Shown here piece by piece: positions 9,398 through 19,553 of a DNA stretch of 46,116 bases (position 1 is its first letter; every line of letters starts with the position of its first letter). Made by a program: the position numbers and the translations under genes. Below the pieces are notes generated by a model, which did not search any database, was not told the origin of the DNA, and saw only the letters and a program-made list of their open reading frames with translations. This stretch comes from an uncultured Sphingomonadales bacterium (GTDB taxonomy: Bacteria; Pseudomonadota; Alphaproteobacteria; Sphingomonadales; Sphingomonadaceae). The stretch spans positions 1 to 46,116 of the forward strand of contig CAILIO010000383.1 in NCBI GenBank assembly GCA_903834285.1, given 5' to 3'.

Positions 9398-9440
9398 TTG
9401 ACTATATGGTCATAAGCAAGATATTTGACCATATAGTCAA
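9398..9440. promoter_or_regulatory. Double TetR-type operator, perfect 15-bp inverted repeat with 13-bp spacer
   Basis: TTGACTATATGGTCA (9398-9412) and TGACCATATAGTCAA (9426-9440) are exact reverse complements; each arm is itself TGAC-N6-GTCA. Lies between divergent tetR and the dioxygenase operon. Confidence 0.8.
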
Positions 9441-9488
9441 CTGCGACTCGCTTGGGATCCAAACGCGGGCCAGCCGGGAGAGCGCACC

Positions 9489-10508
9489 ATGCCGGTGATC
9501 AGGATCGATGACATTGCGCATGTCCGCTTTGCCGCGCCAGACCTTGCGGTGATGCGCGGCTTTCTGAACGATTTCGGCTTCGAGACTTTTGAGGATAGCG
9601 GACGCCTCTACGGCCGCGGCCGCGATGGCCGTCCGTTCGTCCACGTCACCGAGCCCGGCGAAACGCGCTTCCTCGCGGTGGGCCTGCGCGCCGCCTCGCT
9701 TGCCGATCTGGAGACGCTTGCGGTGGCCGAAGGCGTTTTGGTTGAACCCCTGGACGAACCCGGTGGCGGCCACGTCGTCCGGCTGGTCGATCCTGATGGC
9801 TACCGGGTCGAGGTCGTTGCCGGGCAGGAGGTGCATGCGCCCACCCCTCCCGTCGCCGATCCGCCGCGCAACACCGCCGCTGCCAAACCTCGCATGCGCG
9901 CGCCTTTGCGGCTCACGAGCGCCCCGGCCCATATCCAGCGCATCGGCCATGCCGTCCTGCGCGTGCGTGATTTCCGCAAGTCGGAAGGTTGGTACAAAGC
10001 CCGCTTCGGCCTCTTGACCTCGGACGAAGTGGAAGCGGCCAAAGGCGTCCCCCTCGGAGCATTCCTGCGCTGCGATCGCGGCGACGTGCCCAGTGACCAC
10101 CACACACTGTTCCTCGCGCAGCTGCCCGGCCCGCCCGGGCTGCTCCACGCCGCGTTCGAAGTCGCTCATTTCGACGACCTGATGCTTGGCCACCAGCACC
10201 TCAAGGCGGCAGGCCACAAGCCCGCATGGGGTGTGGGCCGCCACATCATGGGTAGCCAGATTTTCGACTACTGGCGCGATCCCTTCGGCAACGAGCTCGA
10301 GCACTGGACCGACGGCGATCTCTTCACCGCAGCGGATCCGCCGCAGAAACAGACCATGCAGGCGCTCCTTGCGGTGCAATGGGGCTCGCCCCATCCCATG
10401 CAGGCTGGCCGTCTTGCCCCGCCTACCAGCCTCGTCGCTTTCCTCATGGCGCTGCGCTTGCGCGTCCTCCGCCTTTTCCGCCGCAGATCAGAAGGTACCC
10501 CCGCATGA
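9489..10508 (+). CDS. Type I extradiol (VOC-fold) ring-cleavage dioxygenase
   Basis: Two VOC domains; putative 2-His-1-carboxylate ligands in RIGHAVLRV, GLLHAAFEV and FGNELEHW. Confidence 0.8.
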   Translation: MPVIRIDDIAHVRFAAPDLAVMRGFLNDFGFETFEDSGRLYGRGRDGRPFVHVTEPGETRFLAVGLRAASLADLETLAVAEGVLVEPLDEPGGGHVVRLVDPDGYRVEVVAGQEVHAPTPPVADPPRNTAAAKPRMRAPLRLTSAPAHIQRIGHAVLRVRDFRKSEGWYKARFGLLTSDEVEAAKGVPLGAFLRCDRGDVPSDHHTLFLAQLPGPPGLLHAAFEVAHFDDLMLGHQHLKAAGHKPAWGVGRHIMGSQIFDYWRDPFGNELEHWTDGDLFTAADPPQKQTMQALLAVQWGSPHPMQAGRLAPPTSLVAFLMALRLRVLRLFRRRSEGTPA

Positions 10509-11344
10509 AGCTCGCCACTTATACCTCCGCTGGCCGCATCGGCACCGGCATCATCGTCGGGGACCATGTGATCGATACCGGCATCGAAGGGACGATGATC
10601 GACTTGATCCGCGATTGGGACGCACTGAAGGACGGACTTGCCGCAAAGGCGGCGGCGGGCGGCGGTGTGCCTCTTGCCGAAGTGACACTCGAAGCCCCCA
10701 TCCCGCGCCCCGGCAAGATCTTCGCCATTGGCCTCAACTATGCTGATCATATTGCTGAATCCAATATGCAAAAACCCGAGCGGCAGGTGTGGTTCACCAA
10801 AGCGCAGACCAGCGTCAACGCGCCTTTTGCCGATATCGAGATCGCCAGAGGCCAGATGACCACCGATTACGAAGTCGAACTCGTCGCGGTGATCGGCAAG
10901 GGCGGCAAGCATGTCTCCGCCACCGACGCCCCAGCCTCGATCTTCGGCTACTGCGTCGGCAACGATGTGACCGAGCGGATGTGGCAGCACGCTTCGCCGC
11001 AGTGGTCGCTCGGCAAGAGCTTCGACACCCACGCGCCGATGGGCCCGTGGATCGTCACTGCCGATGAAGTGGGTGATCCGCACTCCCTTGGCCTGCGTTG
11101 CTTTGTGAATGGCGAAAAGCGTCAGGATTCCAATACGTCACACCTCGTTTTCAACATCTGGCAGCAGGTCGAGCACCTCTCCGTCGGCATGACGCTGGAG
11201 CCGGGCGACTGCCTCTTCACCGGTACCCCCGGCGGCGTCGGCGCGGCGATGGACCCGCGCCAGTTCCTTAAAGCAGGCGATGTCGTCCGCTGCGAGATCG
11301 ACAACTTGGGTCACATCGAAGGCACCATGATCGCGGAAGGGTAA
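10505..11344 (+). CDS. Fumarylacetoacetate hydrolase (FAH) family protein
   Basis: IFAIGLNYADHIAESN...TTDYEVELVAVIGKGGKHV...GYCVGNDVTER...SFDTHAPMGPWIV; ATG at 10505 overlaps the upstream stop (ATGA). Confidence 0.88.
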   Translation: MKLATYTSAGRIGTGIIVGDHVIDTGIEGTMIDLIRDWDALKDGLAAKAAAGGGVPLAEVTLEAPIPRPGKIFAIGLNYADHIAESNMQKPERQVWFTKAQTSVNAPFADIEIARGQMTTDYEVELVAVIGKGGKHVSATDAPASIFGYCVGNDVTERMWQHASPQWSLGKSFDTHAPMGPWIVTADEVGDPHSLGLRCFVNGEKRQDSNTSHLVFNIWQQVEHLSVGMTLEPGDCLFTGTPGGVGAAMDPRQFLKAGDVVRCEIDNLGHIEGTMIAEG

Positions 11345-11348
11345 GGCC

Positions 11349-12809
11349 ATGGCCTTCGATTGCGATGTCCTGATCGCGGGTGGCGGGCCGACTGGCGTCA
11401 CGCTGGCGATCCTGCTCGCTCAACGCGGTGTGAAAGTGATCGTCGCTGAGAAGGAAGCGGAAATCTACCCGCTCCCCCGCGCCGCGCACATCGATCACGA
11501 AGGCATGCGCATCCTGCAGGAGGCCCGTGCGGCCGATGCCGTCATGGCCACCAGCCGCCGCGCCGCGCGCTATGAATTTCGCAATGCGCGGGGAGAAGTG
11601 CTGCTGTGCTTCGCAGGCTCGGACCGCCTCGGCCCGGGAGGTTGGCCGGGCGCCAACATGATCCACCAGCCCTCGGTCGAACGCGCACTGCGGACAAGCC
11701 TAGCCACCTGCCCCGATGCCGCGCTTCATGGTGGCTGGGAACTCGGCGTATTCGCCGAAGATGCGGAGGGCGTCACCGCGCAGATCGCCACGCCCGAAGG
11801 AGAGCGCACCGTCCGGACGCGCTGGCTCATCGGCGCGGATGGCGCGCGCTCGCCCGTGCGCAAGGCGATGGGGATCGCCTATGACGATCTCAACTTTGAA
11901 GAACCATGGCTGGTAATCGACGCGCTCGTCGATGATCCTGCGCGGCTGCCCACGGCCAATCTCCAGATCTGCGATCCCAAGCGCCCGACAACCTGCGTGC
12001 TGATGGGCGAAGGCCGCCACCGCTGGGAATTCATGATCCTGCCGGGCGAAACGCCTGAACAAGTGAGCGATGATGCCTTTATCTCGAGGCTGCTAAAGCC
12101 CTGGAATGTTGAAGGCGCAGTGCGGCTCGAGCGCAAGGCAGTCTACACCTTCCGCGCGCGCATTGCCCGCGAGTGGCGCAAGGGCCGCGTTTGCCTGGCC
12201 GGCGATGCTGCGCACCAGACCCCGCCGTTTGCCGGGCAGGGAATGTGTTCGGGCCTGCGCGATGCGGCCAATCTCGCGTGGAAACTGGCCGCGGTGATCA
12301 AGGATGGCGCGCCGGATAGCCTGCTCGACAGCTACCAGCCGGAACGCGAGCCCAACTTGCGAGCGACTATCGCGATGGCGATCATGATGGGCCGCATGGT
12401 CTGCACCACAAGCCGGTGGGGCGCTTTCCTGCGCGACACGAAAATGCGCATCGGCCGCGCACTGGGCAAGCTGCCTTCCGGGCCGCCGGGCTATCCGCCC
12501 ATCTCGACCGGAGCGATCCTAGTGGGCAGCGCGGGCGCGGGCAGCTATTTCCCGCAAGCCGTGGCGAGCGATGGCCCGAAGCTGGATGACCGCCTTGGCA
12601 ATAATGCGTGGCTGATCACGCGCGGCGGACTTGCGGCACCCGCCGTCACATCCTTCGCCCCTGCCCTGGCAGCATGGCTCGACACGCATCAAGCCGAAGC
12701 CGTGCTGGTGCGGCCCGACCGACATGTCTTCGGCACGGGCAATGCCACAACGCTCCGGGCCGCGTGGAAGGCCGCAACCGGCCTTGAGCCGCCCCCGCCC
12801 CTCGCCTAA
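11349..12809 (+). CDS. FAD-dependent aromatic monooxygenase (phenol hydroxylase/MhpA-like)
   Basis: [32 protein letters not shown]; second FAD motif [35 protein letters not shown]. Confidence 0.88.
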   Translation: MAFDCDVLIAGGGPTGVTLAILLAQRGVKVIVAEKEAEIYPLPRAAHIDHEGMRILQEARAADAVMATSRRAARYEFRNARGEVLLCFAGSDRLGPGGWPGANMIHQPSVERALRTSLATCPDAALHGGWELGVFAEDAEGVTAQIATPEGERTVRTRWLIGADGARSPVRKAMGIAYDDLNFEEPWLVIDALVDDPARLPTANLQICDPKRPTTCVLMGEGRHRWEFMILPGETPEQVSDDAFISRLLKPWNVEGAVRLERKAVYTFRARIAREWRKGRVCLAGDAAHQTPPFAGQGMCSGLRDAANLAWKLAAVIKDGAPDSLLDSYQPEREPNLRATIAMAIMMGRMVCTTSRWGAFLRDTKMRIGRALGKLPSGPPGYPPISTGAILVGSAGAGSYFPQAVASDGPKLDDRLGNNAWLITRGGLAAPAVTSFAPALAAWLDTHQAEAVLVRPDRHVFGTGNATTLRAAWKAATGLEPPPPLA

Positions 12810-12844
12810 GCGAGGACGCGCTGGAACAGGCAGAAGGATCGAGC

Positions 12845-13942
12845 ATGCAGACCCCGCACTCGCCGCCCCGGTCGCGCCAGGATCAACCGTGGGTGCACTG
12901 GGCCATCGAGCGCATCGAGGCCGACTATGCGCGTTCTGCCGATACGCACTTGCTCCCGGTGCCGCTTCCGGCGCTGCCGGGCATCGCGATTTACCTCAAG
13001 GATGAGAGCAGCCATCCGACCGGCAGCCTCAAGCACCGCCTCGCGCGGTCGCTGTTTCTCCATGCGCTGTGCAGCGGCTGGATCGGGCCGCAGACCACAG
13101 TGGTCGAAGCGTCCTCGGGCTCCACTGCAGTTTCCGAAGCTTATTTCGCGCGCATGCTCGGCCTGCCCTTTGTCGCGGTGATCCCGGAGCGCACTGCGCG
13201 CGAGAAAATTGCCGCAATCGAAGCGCTGGGCGGCACCTGCCATCCGGTGCCCGATCCCGGCACTGTTCACGCTGTTGCTTCCCGCATCGCGGCCGAATGC
13301 GGCGGGCACCATATGGACCAGTTCACTTTTGCAGAACGCGCGACAGACTGGCGCGGCAACAACAACATCGCAGAAAGCATCTTCACGCAGATGCGGCGCG
13401 AACCCCATCCCGTACCGACTTGGGTCGTCTGCGGGGCAGGGACAGGAGGCACTTCGGCCACAATCGGCCGCTTCCTGCGCTATAACCGGCACGCGACCCG
13501 CCTGTGCCTTGCCGATCCGGCAGTGTCCGCCTTCCACCGTCATTGGCACGACCGCACGCAGAGCGAAGGCAGCGGCGAGCCTTGCCATATCGAGGGCATT
13601 GGCCGCCCGCGCGTCGAGGCCTCGTTCGTGCCCAGTGTGATCGACCGCGCCGAAGTGGTGAGCGACAGTGCCTCGATCGGCGCGGCGCGCGCGCTTTCGC
13701 GCCATCTCGGGCGGCGGGTCGGGGGCTCCACCGGCACCAACCTCGTCGCCTGCGCGCGCATTGCAGGCGAGATGGCGGCGCGCGGCGAGGATGGGGCGAT
13801 CGTCTCGATCCTGTGCGATTCAGGCGACCGCTACGCCTCCACGCTCTATAGCGACGACTGGCTTGGCGCGCAGGGGCTAGACGTCAGCAAGGAAGAGGCC
13901 CGCATGGTGCGCTTTCTTGCCGAGGGCTGCTGGAAAGAGTGA
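12845..13942 (+). CDS. PLP-dependent cysteine synthase-fold protein, Cds1-like (putative L-cysteine desulfhydrase)
   Basis: [31 protein letters not shown] (PLP Lys), [37 protein letters not shown]. Confidence 0.75.
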   Translation: MQTPHSPPRSRQDQPWVHWAIERIEADYARSADTHLLPVPLPALPGIAIYLKDESSHPTGSLKHRLARSLFLHALCSGWIGPQTTVVEASSGSTAVSEAYFARMLGLPFVAVIPERTAREKIAAIEALGGTCHPVPDPGTVHAVASRIAAECGGHHMDQFTFAERATDWRGNNNIAESIFTQMRREPHPVPTWVVCGAGTGGTSATIGRFLRYNRHATRLCLADPAVSAFHRHWHDRTQSEGSGEPCHIEGIGRPRVEASFVPSVIDRAEVVSDSASIGAARALSRHLGRRVGGSTGTNLVACARIAGEMAARGEDGAIVSILCDSGDRYASTLYSDDWLGAQGLDVSKEEARMVRFLAEGCWKE

Positions 13943-13954
13943 AGCCAGGCGGCC

Positions 13955-14479
13955 TCACCAAGGGATAATCAGCTGCTTGCCGTCCCAGTTTTCGGACTCG
14001 TGCCGGGCTTTGGCATACATGCCGCGAATGATCTCACTCTCCGGATAGAGCTCGAGCATGTGACCCATCGTGGCGCGCGCATCGATATAGCAGATTTGCG
14101 CGCCGAAGCTGACCACGAACTCGCTCGCCACCGGCATGCCTGCCGCAACATAACGGTCGCGCGTGCCTGCGTAATCCTCGCAGAACATTGCCACGTGGTG
14201 GATACCCTCGCCGCCATTAGGATACATATCGTGGAACGCGCTTGGCCCGGAGGAAACCAGCTCGACCAGCTCGATATTGAGGTCCCCGCTTTGCGCGAAC
14301 ACGCCGCGAATGCGGATCGGCTCTGCGGGCACGCCGCGATAGACATGGTCCGAAAGTACGCCCTGTCCGCCGCCGATGAACGGCCCCATACCGAACAGCT
14401 GGTTGTAGCGCGCACAGGCCGCCTCGAGATTGTCGACCACATGGCAGACCTGAATGAACGCTCCGCTAGGTACCGTCAT
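13955..14479 (-). CDS. VOC family (glyoxalase/bleomycin-resistance-like) protein
   Basis: MTVPSGAFIQVCHVVDNLEAACARYNQLFGMGPF...GEGIHHVAMFCED; start placed at the internal ATG (14477-14479) rather than the extended ORF start. Confidence 0.75.
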   Translation of the reverse strand: MTVPSGAFIQVCHVVDNLEAACARYNQLFGMGPFIGGGQGVLSDHVYRGVPAEPIRIRGVFAQSGDLNIELVELVSSGPSAFHDMYPNGGEGIHHVAMFCEDYAGTRDRYVAAGMPVASEFVVSFGAQICYIDARATMGHMLELYPESEIIRGMYAKARHESENWDGKQLIIPW

Positions 14480-14567
14480 CGCTATCCCCTCGCTTTTCTG
14501 TGCGGGAAACCTGACACTCATCGTCGGCCCCGTCCATGCCGGACTTGTCGCAATTTGGCGGCAGTTT

Positions 14568-14589
14568 GCGCTTGCCGAGCCGCAAGCGC
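14568..14589. promoter_or_regulatory. Perfect inverted repeat GCGCTTGC-N6-GCAAGCGC in a divergent intergenic region
   Basis: Exact 8-bp arms 14568-14575 / 14582-14589 between a minus-strand VOC gene and a plus-strand hydrolase gene. Confidence 0.45.
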
Positions 14590-14639
14590 CCCGCAATGAA
14601 GGGCGGTAGAGCGCAAAGCCAACTGCATGAGGATGCCCC

Positions 14640-15584
14640 ATGACCACTCGCCATCTCGTCGATCCGGAACTCCTGCCGCTGATCGACCTGCTGCCCGACA
14701 GCTTCTTCACCACTGAGGCGCTGCCGGAAATCCGCGCAGCGGCGGAAGGCCGCTTCGCCTTTGTCGGCGCGCCGCCACTCGCGCCCGAAGTCAGGGTGAT
14801 CGAAAGCGAAGGCGGGCCGCTGGAGGTCTACTGGTACGACCCGGCGCCCGGCACCAAGGGACGCGCGGCGCTCCTTCATATTCACGGCGGTGGCATGGTC
14901 ATGGGCTCGGCGCGCTCGATGCAGCAGGCGCCTTCGGGCATTGCGGCCGCGCTCGCCATTCCAGTCGCCTCGGTCGAGTACCGCCTCGCGCCAGAATTCC
15001 CTTTCCCCGCCCCGCAGCAGGATTGCCTCGACGCGCTCACGTGGCTGGCCGGCAACGCCGAAACCCTCGGCGTCGATGCCACGCGCATCGGCGTGATCGG
15101 GGAAAGCGCGGGCGGCGGGCTGGCCGCTGCGACCGCGCTCATGGCGCGCGACCTCGGCGGACCGGCGCTCGCCGCGCAGTTCCTTACCTATCCCATGCTC
15201 GATCACCGCACCGGCAGCCACGTCTGTCCTTACGGCAATCCGGTGACGGGCGAGTTCGTCTGGACGCGCGCGCACAACCGCTTCGGCTGGGAAGCCCTGC
15301 GCGGGGACTATGCAGCAGACGATACGCGCAAGGGGTGGTTCTCACCTTCGCTCGCCGCAGATCTTGCAGGCCTTCCGCCAACATGGATCGGCACAGGTAG
15401 CCTCGACCTGTTCCTCGACGAGGACCTCGATTACGCGCTGCGCCTGGTGCGGGCAGGCGTACCGGTGGAGCTTCATTCCTACCCCGGTGCGATCCACGCC
15501 TTCAATGCCGTGACCGAAGCTGCAACCGCCAAGGCGTTCACCCGCGACATGCTCAGCGCCATCGCGCGGATGCTGCGGATCTAA
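14640..15584 (+). CDS. Alpha/beta hydrolase, hormone-sensitive-lipase (HSL) type esterase
   Basis: HIHGGGMVMG oxyanion motif; GESAGGG nucleophile elbow; C-terminal HSYPGAIHAFN catalytic His region. Confidence 0.88.
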   Translation: MTTRHLVDPELLPLIDLLPDSFFTTEALPEIRAAAEGRFAFVGAPPLAPEVRVIESEGGPLEVYWYDPAPGTKGRAALLHIHGGGMVMGSARSMQQAPSGIAAALAIPVASVEYRLAPEFPFPAPQQDCLDALTWLAGNAETLGVDATRIGVIGESAGGGLAAATALMARDLGGPALAAQFLTYPMLDHRTGSHVCPYGNPVTGEFVWTRAHNRFGWEALRGDYAADDTRKGWFSPSLAADLAGLPPTWIGTGSLDLFLDEDLDYALRLVRAGVPVELHSYPGAIHAFNAVTEAATAKAFTRDMLSAIARMLRI

Positions 15585-15709
15585 GCAAAGCTGGGAACCA
15601 GCATTACAAAAACTCACAGCGGCCCCGATTTTACGGCATCCGCACAATTCGGCATTCCAATCCGGCACGGCCCGACTAAGCTCTGCGACAAAGGCCGAGA
15701 GGGAGCCCC

Positions 15710-16600
15710 ATGAATTTCGAAACGTTCATCACCTGCGCCGTGACCGGCTCGGGCAACACCGCCGACAAGCATCCGGGCCTGCCCGTCACCCCTGCGCAGA
15801 TCGCTGACGCCGCGATCGAAGCGGCCAAGGCGGGCGCAGCCATCGCCCATATCCACGTGCGCGATCCGCAAACCGGCAAGGGCAGCCGCGATGTCGCGCT
15901 TTACCGCGAAGTGGTCGAGCGCATCCGCGCGAGCGATACCGACGTGGTGATCAACCTCACAGCGGGCATGGGCGGCGATATCGTCTTCGGTCCCGGTGAA
16001 AACCCTTTCCCGCTCGACGCAGCCGGCACCGACATGGTCGGCCCGATGGAACGTCTGCTCCACGTGCAGGAACTGCTGCCGGAGATCTGCACACTCGATT
16101 GCGGCACGATGAATTTCGCCGAAGCCGATTATGTGATGACCAACACGCCCGGCATGCTGCGAACCATGGCCGCCGAGGTGCAGCGCCTTGGTGTGCGGCC
16201 CGAGCTGGAGGTGTTCGATACCGGCCATCTCGTCTTCGTGAAGGAGCTGATCCGCGACGGGCTGCTCGATGATCCGGTGATGATCCAGCTGTGCATGGGC
16301 ATCCCCTATGGTGCGCCGGATGATCCTCTGACGACGATGGCGATGGTGCACCAGCTGCCGCCGGGCGCCGTGTTCAGCGGGTTCTCGATCGGACGCAATC
16401 AGCTGCCCTTCGTCGCCATGGCGGCGCTGGCAGGCGGCAATGTGCGCGTGGGGCTGGAGGACAACCTCTACATCGGGCGGGGGCAGCTTGCGACGAACGG
16501 AGCACTGGCCGAGCGCGCGGTGCAGATCCTCACCGGCATGGGTGCCCGCATCCTCACGCCAGCCGAAGTGCGCGCCAAGCTCAAGCTGCAGAAGCGCTGA
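15710..16600 (+). CDS. cdhC: Beta-keto acid cleavage enzyme (BKACE/DUF849); probable 3-dehydrocarnitine cleavage enzyme by context
   Basis: [65 protein letters not shown]; located next to carnitine dehydrogenase. Confidence 0.82.
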   Translation: MNFETFITCAVTGSGNTADKHPGLPVTPAQIADAAIEAAKAGAAIAHIHVRDPQTGKGSRDVALYREVVERIRASDTDVVINLTAGMGGDIVFGPGENPFPLDAAGTDMVGPMERLLHVQELLPEICTLDCGTMNFAEADYVMTNTPGMLRTMAAEVQRLGVRPELEVFDTGHLVFVKELIRDGLLDDPVMIQLCMGIPYGAPDDPLTTMAMVHQLPPGAVFSGFSIGRNQLPFVAMAALAGGNVRVGLEDNLYIGRGQLATNGALAERAVQILTGMGARILTPAEVRAKLKLQKR

Positions 16601-16613
16601 GGAAACTGACGAA

Positions 16614-18113
16614 ATGACATCTGAAATCCGCCCTGTTCTCAACCGTGTCGGCATTGTCGGCGGCGGCGTAATCGGCGCTGGTTGGGCCGCGCGCTTCGTG
16701 CTCAACGGCATCGACGTCTCGGTCTACGATCCCGATCCCGAAATCGAGCGCAAGACCGCCGCCGTCCTCGCCAATGCCCGCCGTGCGCTGACGCGCCTGT
16801 TCGGCAATGCATTGCCCGCCGAAGGCACTGTCACCTTCGCCAAGACACTTGCCGAGGCAGTGCACGAGGCCGATTTCATCCAGGAGAGCCTCCCCGAGCG
16901 CGAGGATCTCAAGATCCGCCTGCTTGCCGAAATGGACGCGGCAATGCCCGCCCACGCGGTGATCGGCTCGTCCACTTCGGGCCTGCTGCCGACCAAGCTC
17001 CAGTCCGGCATGGCGCGGCCTGACCGGCTCGTTGTCGGCCATCCGTTCAACCCGGTCTATCTCCTGCCGCTCGTGGAAATCTGCGGCGGAGACCAGACCA
17101 GTCAGGAAACCAAGGACATCGCCGCCGCCGTCTACACGCGGATCGGCATGAAGGTGCTCCATGTCCGCAAGGAAATAGACGGTTTCATCGCCGATCGCCT
17201 GCTCGAAGCCGTCTGGCGCGAGGCGCTGTGGCTGATCAAAGATGGCGTGGCGACCGCGTCTGAAATCGACGACGCGGTGCGCTTTGGCGCTGGCATGCGC
17301 TGGTCGTTCATGGGCACCTTCCTCGTTTACCGGCTAGCGGGCGGCGAAGAGGGCATGCGCCATTTCCTCCACCAGTTCGGCCCCTCCATGGAATGGCCCT
17401 GGACCAAGCTGATCGGCCCCAAGCTGACCGACGAGCTGATCGACACGATCGCGCGCCAGTCCGACGAGCAGGCGGGCGGGATCGATCTGCGGACCTATGA
17501 AAAGCTGCGCGACGATTGCCTTGTCGATCTCACCCACGCGCTGGAGCGCAATGATTTCGCCTCGGGCCAAGTCGCGCGCGCGCACCGGGCGCGGCTTGCC
17601 GAGGCGGGCAAGGCCGCTGCACCCGCGATCGGCTCGATCCTCGCCGACGGGCGGATGCTCACCATCGCGACCGCGGTCCAGCCCGAATGGATCGACTACA
17701 ACGAGCACCTCACCGAATATTGCTACCTCAAGCTGTTCGGCGACGGCTCCGACGTGGTGCTGGCCAAGATCGGCGCGGGCGCGGACTACGTCGCGGCAGG
17801 CCATTCGTGGTACACGGTCGAGACGCATATCCGCCATCTCGGGCAGGCGCGGCTGGGCGATGATGTCGAAGTGCGCACGCGCGTGCTGGCAAGCGATGGC
17901 AAGCGACTCCACCTGTTCCACGAAATGGTGCGCGGGCCCGAAACCGTGGTGATCGCGACCGCCGAGCACATGCTGGTCCATGTCGATGCGGCAGCAGAGA
18001 AATCGGCCCCCGCGCCGGAGGCCATGCAGGCAGCGGCGAAGGCGCTCGTGGCCGGACAGGCGCACCTGCCGCCGCCCGAGGGTATGGGCCGCCAAATCCG
18101 GATGCCGGGTTAA
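16614..18113 (+). CDS. lcdH: L-carnitine 3-dehydrogenase fused to a C-terminal hot-dog thioesterase (betainyl-CoA thioesterase-like)
   Basis: RVGIVGGGVIGAGWAARFVLNGIDVSVYDPDPE (NAD-binding), GHPFNPVYLLPLVEICGG; C-terminal WIDYNEHLTEYCYLKLFGDGSD thioesterase motif. Start ATG at 16614. Confidence 0.85.
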   Translation: MTSEIRPVLNRVGIVGGGVIGAGWAARFVLNGIDVSVYDPDPEIERKTAAVLANARRALTRLFGNALPAEGTVTFAKTLAEAVHEADFIQESLPEREDLKIRLLAEMDAAMPAHAVIGSSTSGLLPTKLQSGMARPDRLVVGHPFNPVYLLPLVEICGGDQTSQETKDIAAAVYTRIGMKVLHVRKEIDGFIADRLLEAVWREALWLIKDGVATASEIDDAVRFGAGMRWSFMGTFLVYRLAGGEEGMRHFLHQFGPSMEWPWTKLIGPKLTDELIDTIARQSDEQAGGIDLRTYEKLRDDCLVDLTHALERNDFASGQVARAHRARLAEAGKAAAPAIGSILADGRMLTIATAVQPEWIDYNEHLTEYCYLKLFGDGSDVVLAKIGAGADYVAAGHSWYTVETHIRHLGQARLGDDVEVRTRVLASDGKRLHLFHEMVRGPETVVIATAEHMLVHVDAAAEKSAPAPEAMQAAAKALVAGQAHLPPPEGMGRQIRMPG

Positions 18114-18146
18114 CCGCAAGCGCCTACGAGGGGGAACGCAGACCGC

Positions 18147-19553
18147 ATGGCCTTGGTTGAAACGCGCTCGATCGATTACATTCCGCTCGCCGAGCGGAAA
18201 GGCAAAGTGCGCGATCTCTGGCCGGTGTGGTTCATGGGCGACGCGCATCTTGCGACGCTGGCGACGGGCGCGATCAGCGTCGCGGGCGGGTTGGATCTGT
18301 TCTGGTCGAGCCTTGCGGTGATCGGCGGCTGCGCTCTGGGCACGGTGCTGATGGCGCTTCACTGCACGCAAGGGCCCCATTTGGGCCTGCCGCAGATGAT
18401 CCAGTCGCGGCCCCAGTTCGGCTATATCGGCGCGCTCCTGGTCTGGATCGTCGCGCTGTTCACTTACATCGGGTTCAACGCGCTCAACCAGTCGCTGGCG
18501 GCCAGCACGCTTCGGGAGCTCGCTGGGGTGTCGGAAGCACCCGCGATCATTGGGTTCGGGCTCGTGGCCGCTCTGGTCGCGGTGATCGGCTACGATTTGA
18601 TCCACAGGGCGCAGCGGGTACTCGCCTATGTCATGATGGCGGCACTGGCAGTCTATACAGGCGGTCTCTTCCTGACGGTCGATCTCGCGGCCCTGTTGCA
18701 GCCCGGCGAATTCAGGCTGACACTGTTCCTCGTCCAATTCTTTGCGGCGGCGGGCTATCAGTTGAGCTGGTCGATCTATGTTTCCGATTACTCACGCTAT
18801 CTGCCACGCGAGGTGGGCATCCGCGCCTCGTTCTTCTGGACCTTTTGCGGGGCCTTCATCGGCGGGGCGTCGATGATGCTGGTAGGGGCCTTTGCGGGCG
18901 CTGCCTATGCCGATCCCGATATCATCGTGGCGCTGCGGCGCAGTGCGGACGCGATGTTCGGCGGGTTTGGCTGGATCATGCTGGTCAGCAGCTTTGGCGG
19001 GCTGATCACGATCACCTCGCTCAATCTCTATGGTTCCTCGCTAACGCTGCTGAGCGTGATCGACAGCCTGCGTCCGATCCGGCTGGGTGTCGCCCCGCGC
19101 ATGGCGGCGCTGGCGGTGGTCTTTGTCGCCTCACTCTCGCTCTCGCTGGCGATGAGCGGGAACGTGCTCCACAGCTTCGAGGCGTTTCTGGGCGTGCTGG
19201 TCTACCTCTTCACGCCGTGGACCGCGATCAACCTCGCGGATTTCTTCTTCGTGCGCAAAGGGCATTACTCGATCCGCGCGATGTTCATGGCGGACGGCAT
19301 TTATGGCCGCTGGAACTGGCGCGGGCTGACTTCTTACACTGTCGGCTTTGCGTCGATGATCCCCTTCTTCAAGACCGAGCTCTATGTGGGGCCGGTGGCG
19401 CGGGCCCTTGGCGGGGCGGATATCTCGATGCTGATCGGGTTGCCGGTCTCGGCGGCGGTCTATGTCTTCCTGTGCCGCAGTATGGACCTTGCTGCCGAAC
19501 TGGCGCAGATTCCCGCGCTTGACCGCAGTCTGGAAACGGAACCGGTGCGATGA
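18147..19553 (+). CDS. Multi-helix permease, NCS1 (purine/cytosine permease)-like
   Basis: Very hydrophobic, about 12 TM segments; QMIQSRPQFGYIGALL; SIYVSDYSRYLPREVGIRASFFWTFCGAFIG; FTPWTAINLADFFFVRKGHYSIRAMF. Confidence 0.72.
   Translation: MALVETRSIDYIPLAERKGKVRDLWPVWFMGDAHLATLATGAISVAGGLDLFWSSLAVIGGCALGTVLMALHCTQGPHLGLPQMIQSRPQFGYIGALLVWIVALFTYIGFNALNQSLAASTLRELAGVSEAPAIIGFGLVAALVAVIGYDLIHRAQRVLAYVMMAALAVYTGGLFLTVDLAALLQPGEFRLTLFLVQFFAAAGYQLSWSIYVSDYSRYLPREVGIRASFFWTFCGAFIGGASMMLVGAFAGAAYADPDIIVALRRSADAMFGGFGWIMLVSSFGGLITITSLNLYGSSLTLLSVIDSLRPIRLGVAPRMAALAVVFVASLSLSLAMSGNVLHSFEAFLGVLVYLFTPWTAINLADFFFVRKGHYSIRAMFMADGIYGRWNWRGLTSYTVGFASMIPFFKTELYVGPVARALGGADISMLIGLPVSAAVYVFLCRSMDLAAELAQIPALDRSLETEPVR

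Noticed and set aside
18227-19522. 431-aa plus-strand ORF overlapping the NCS1-like permease
   Set aside because: Arg/Gly/Ala-rich out-of-frame translation; the overlapping frame encodes a convincing membrane protein.
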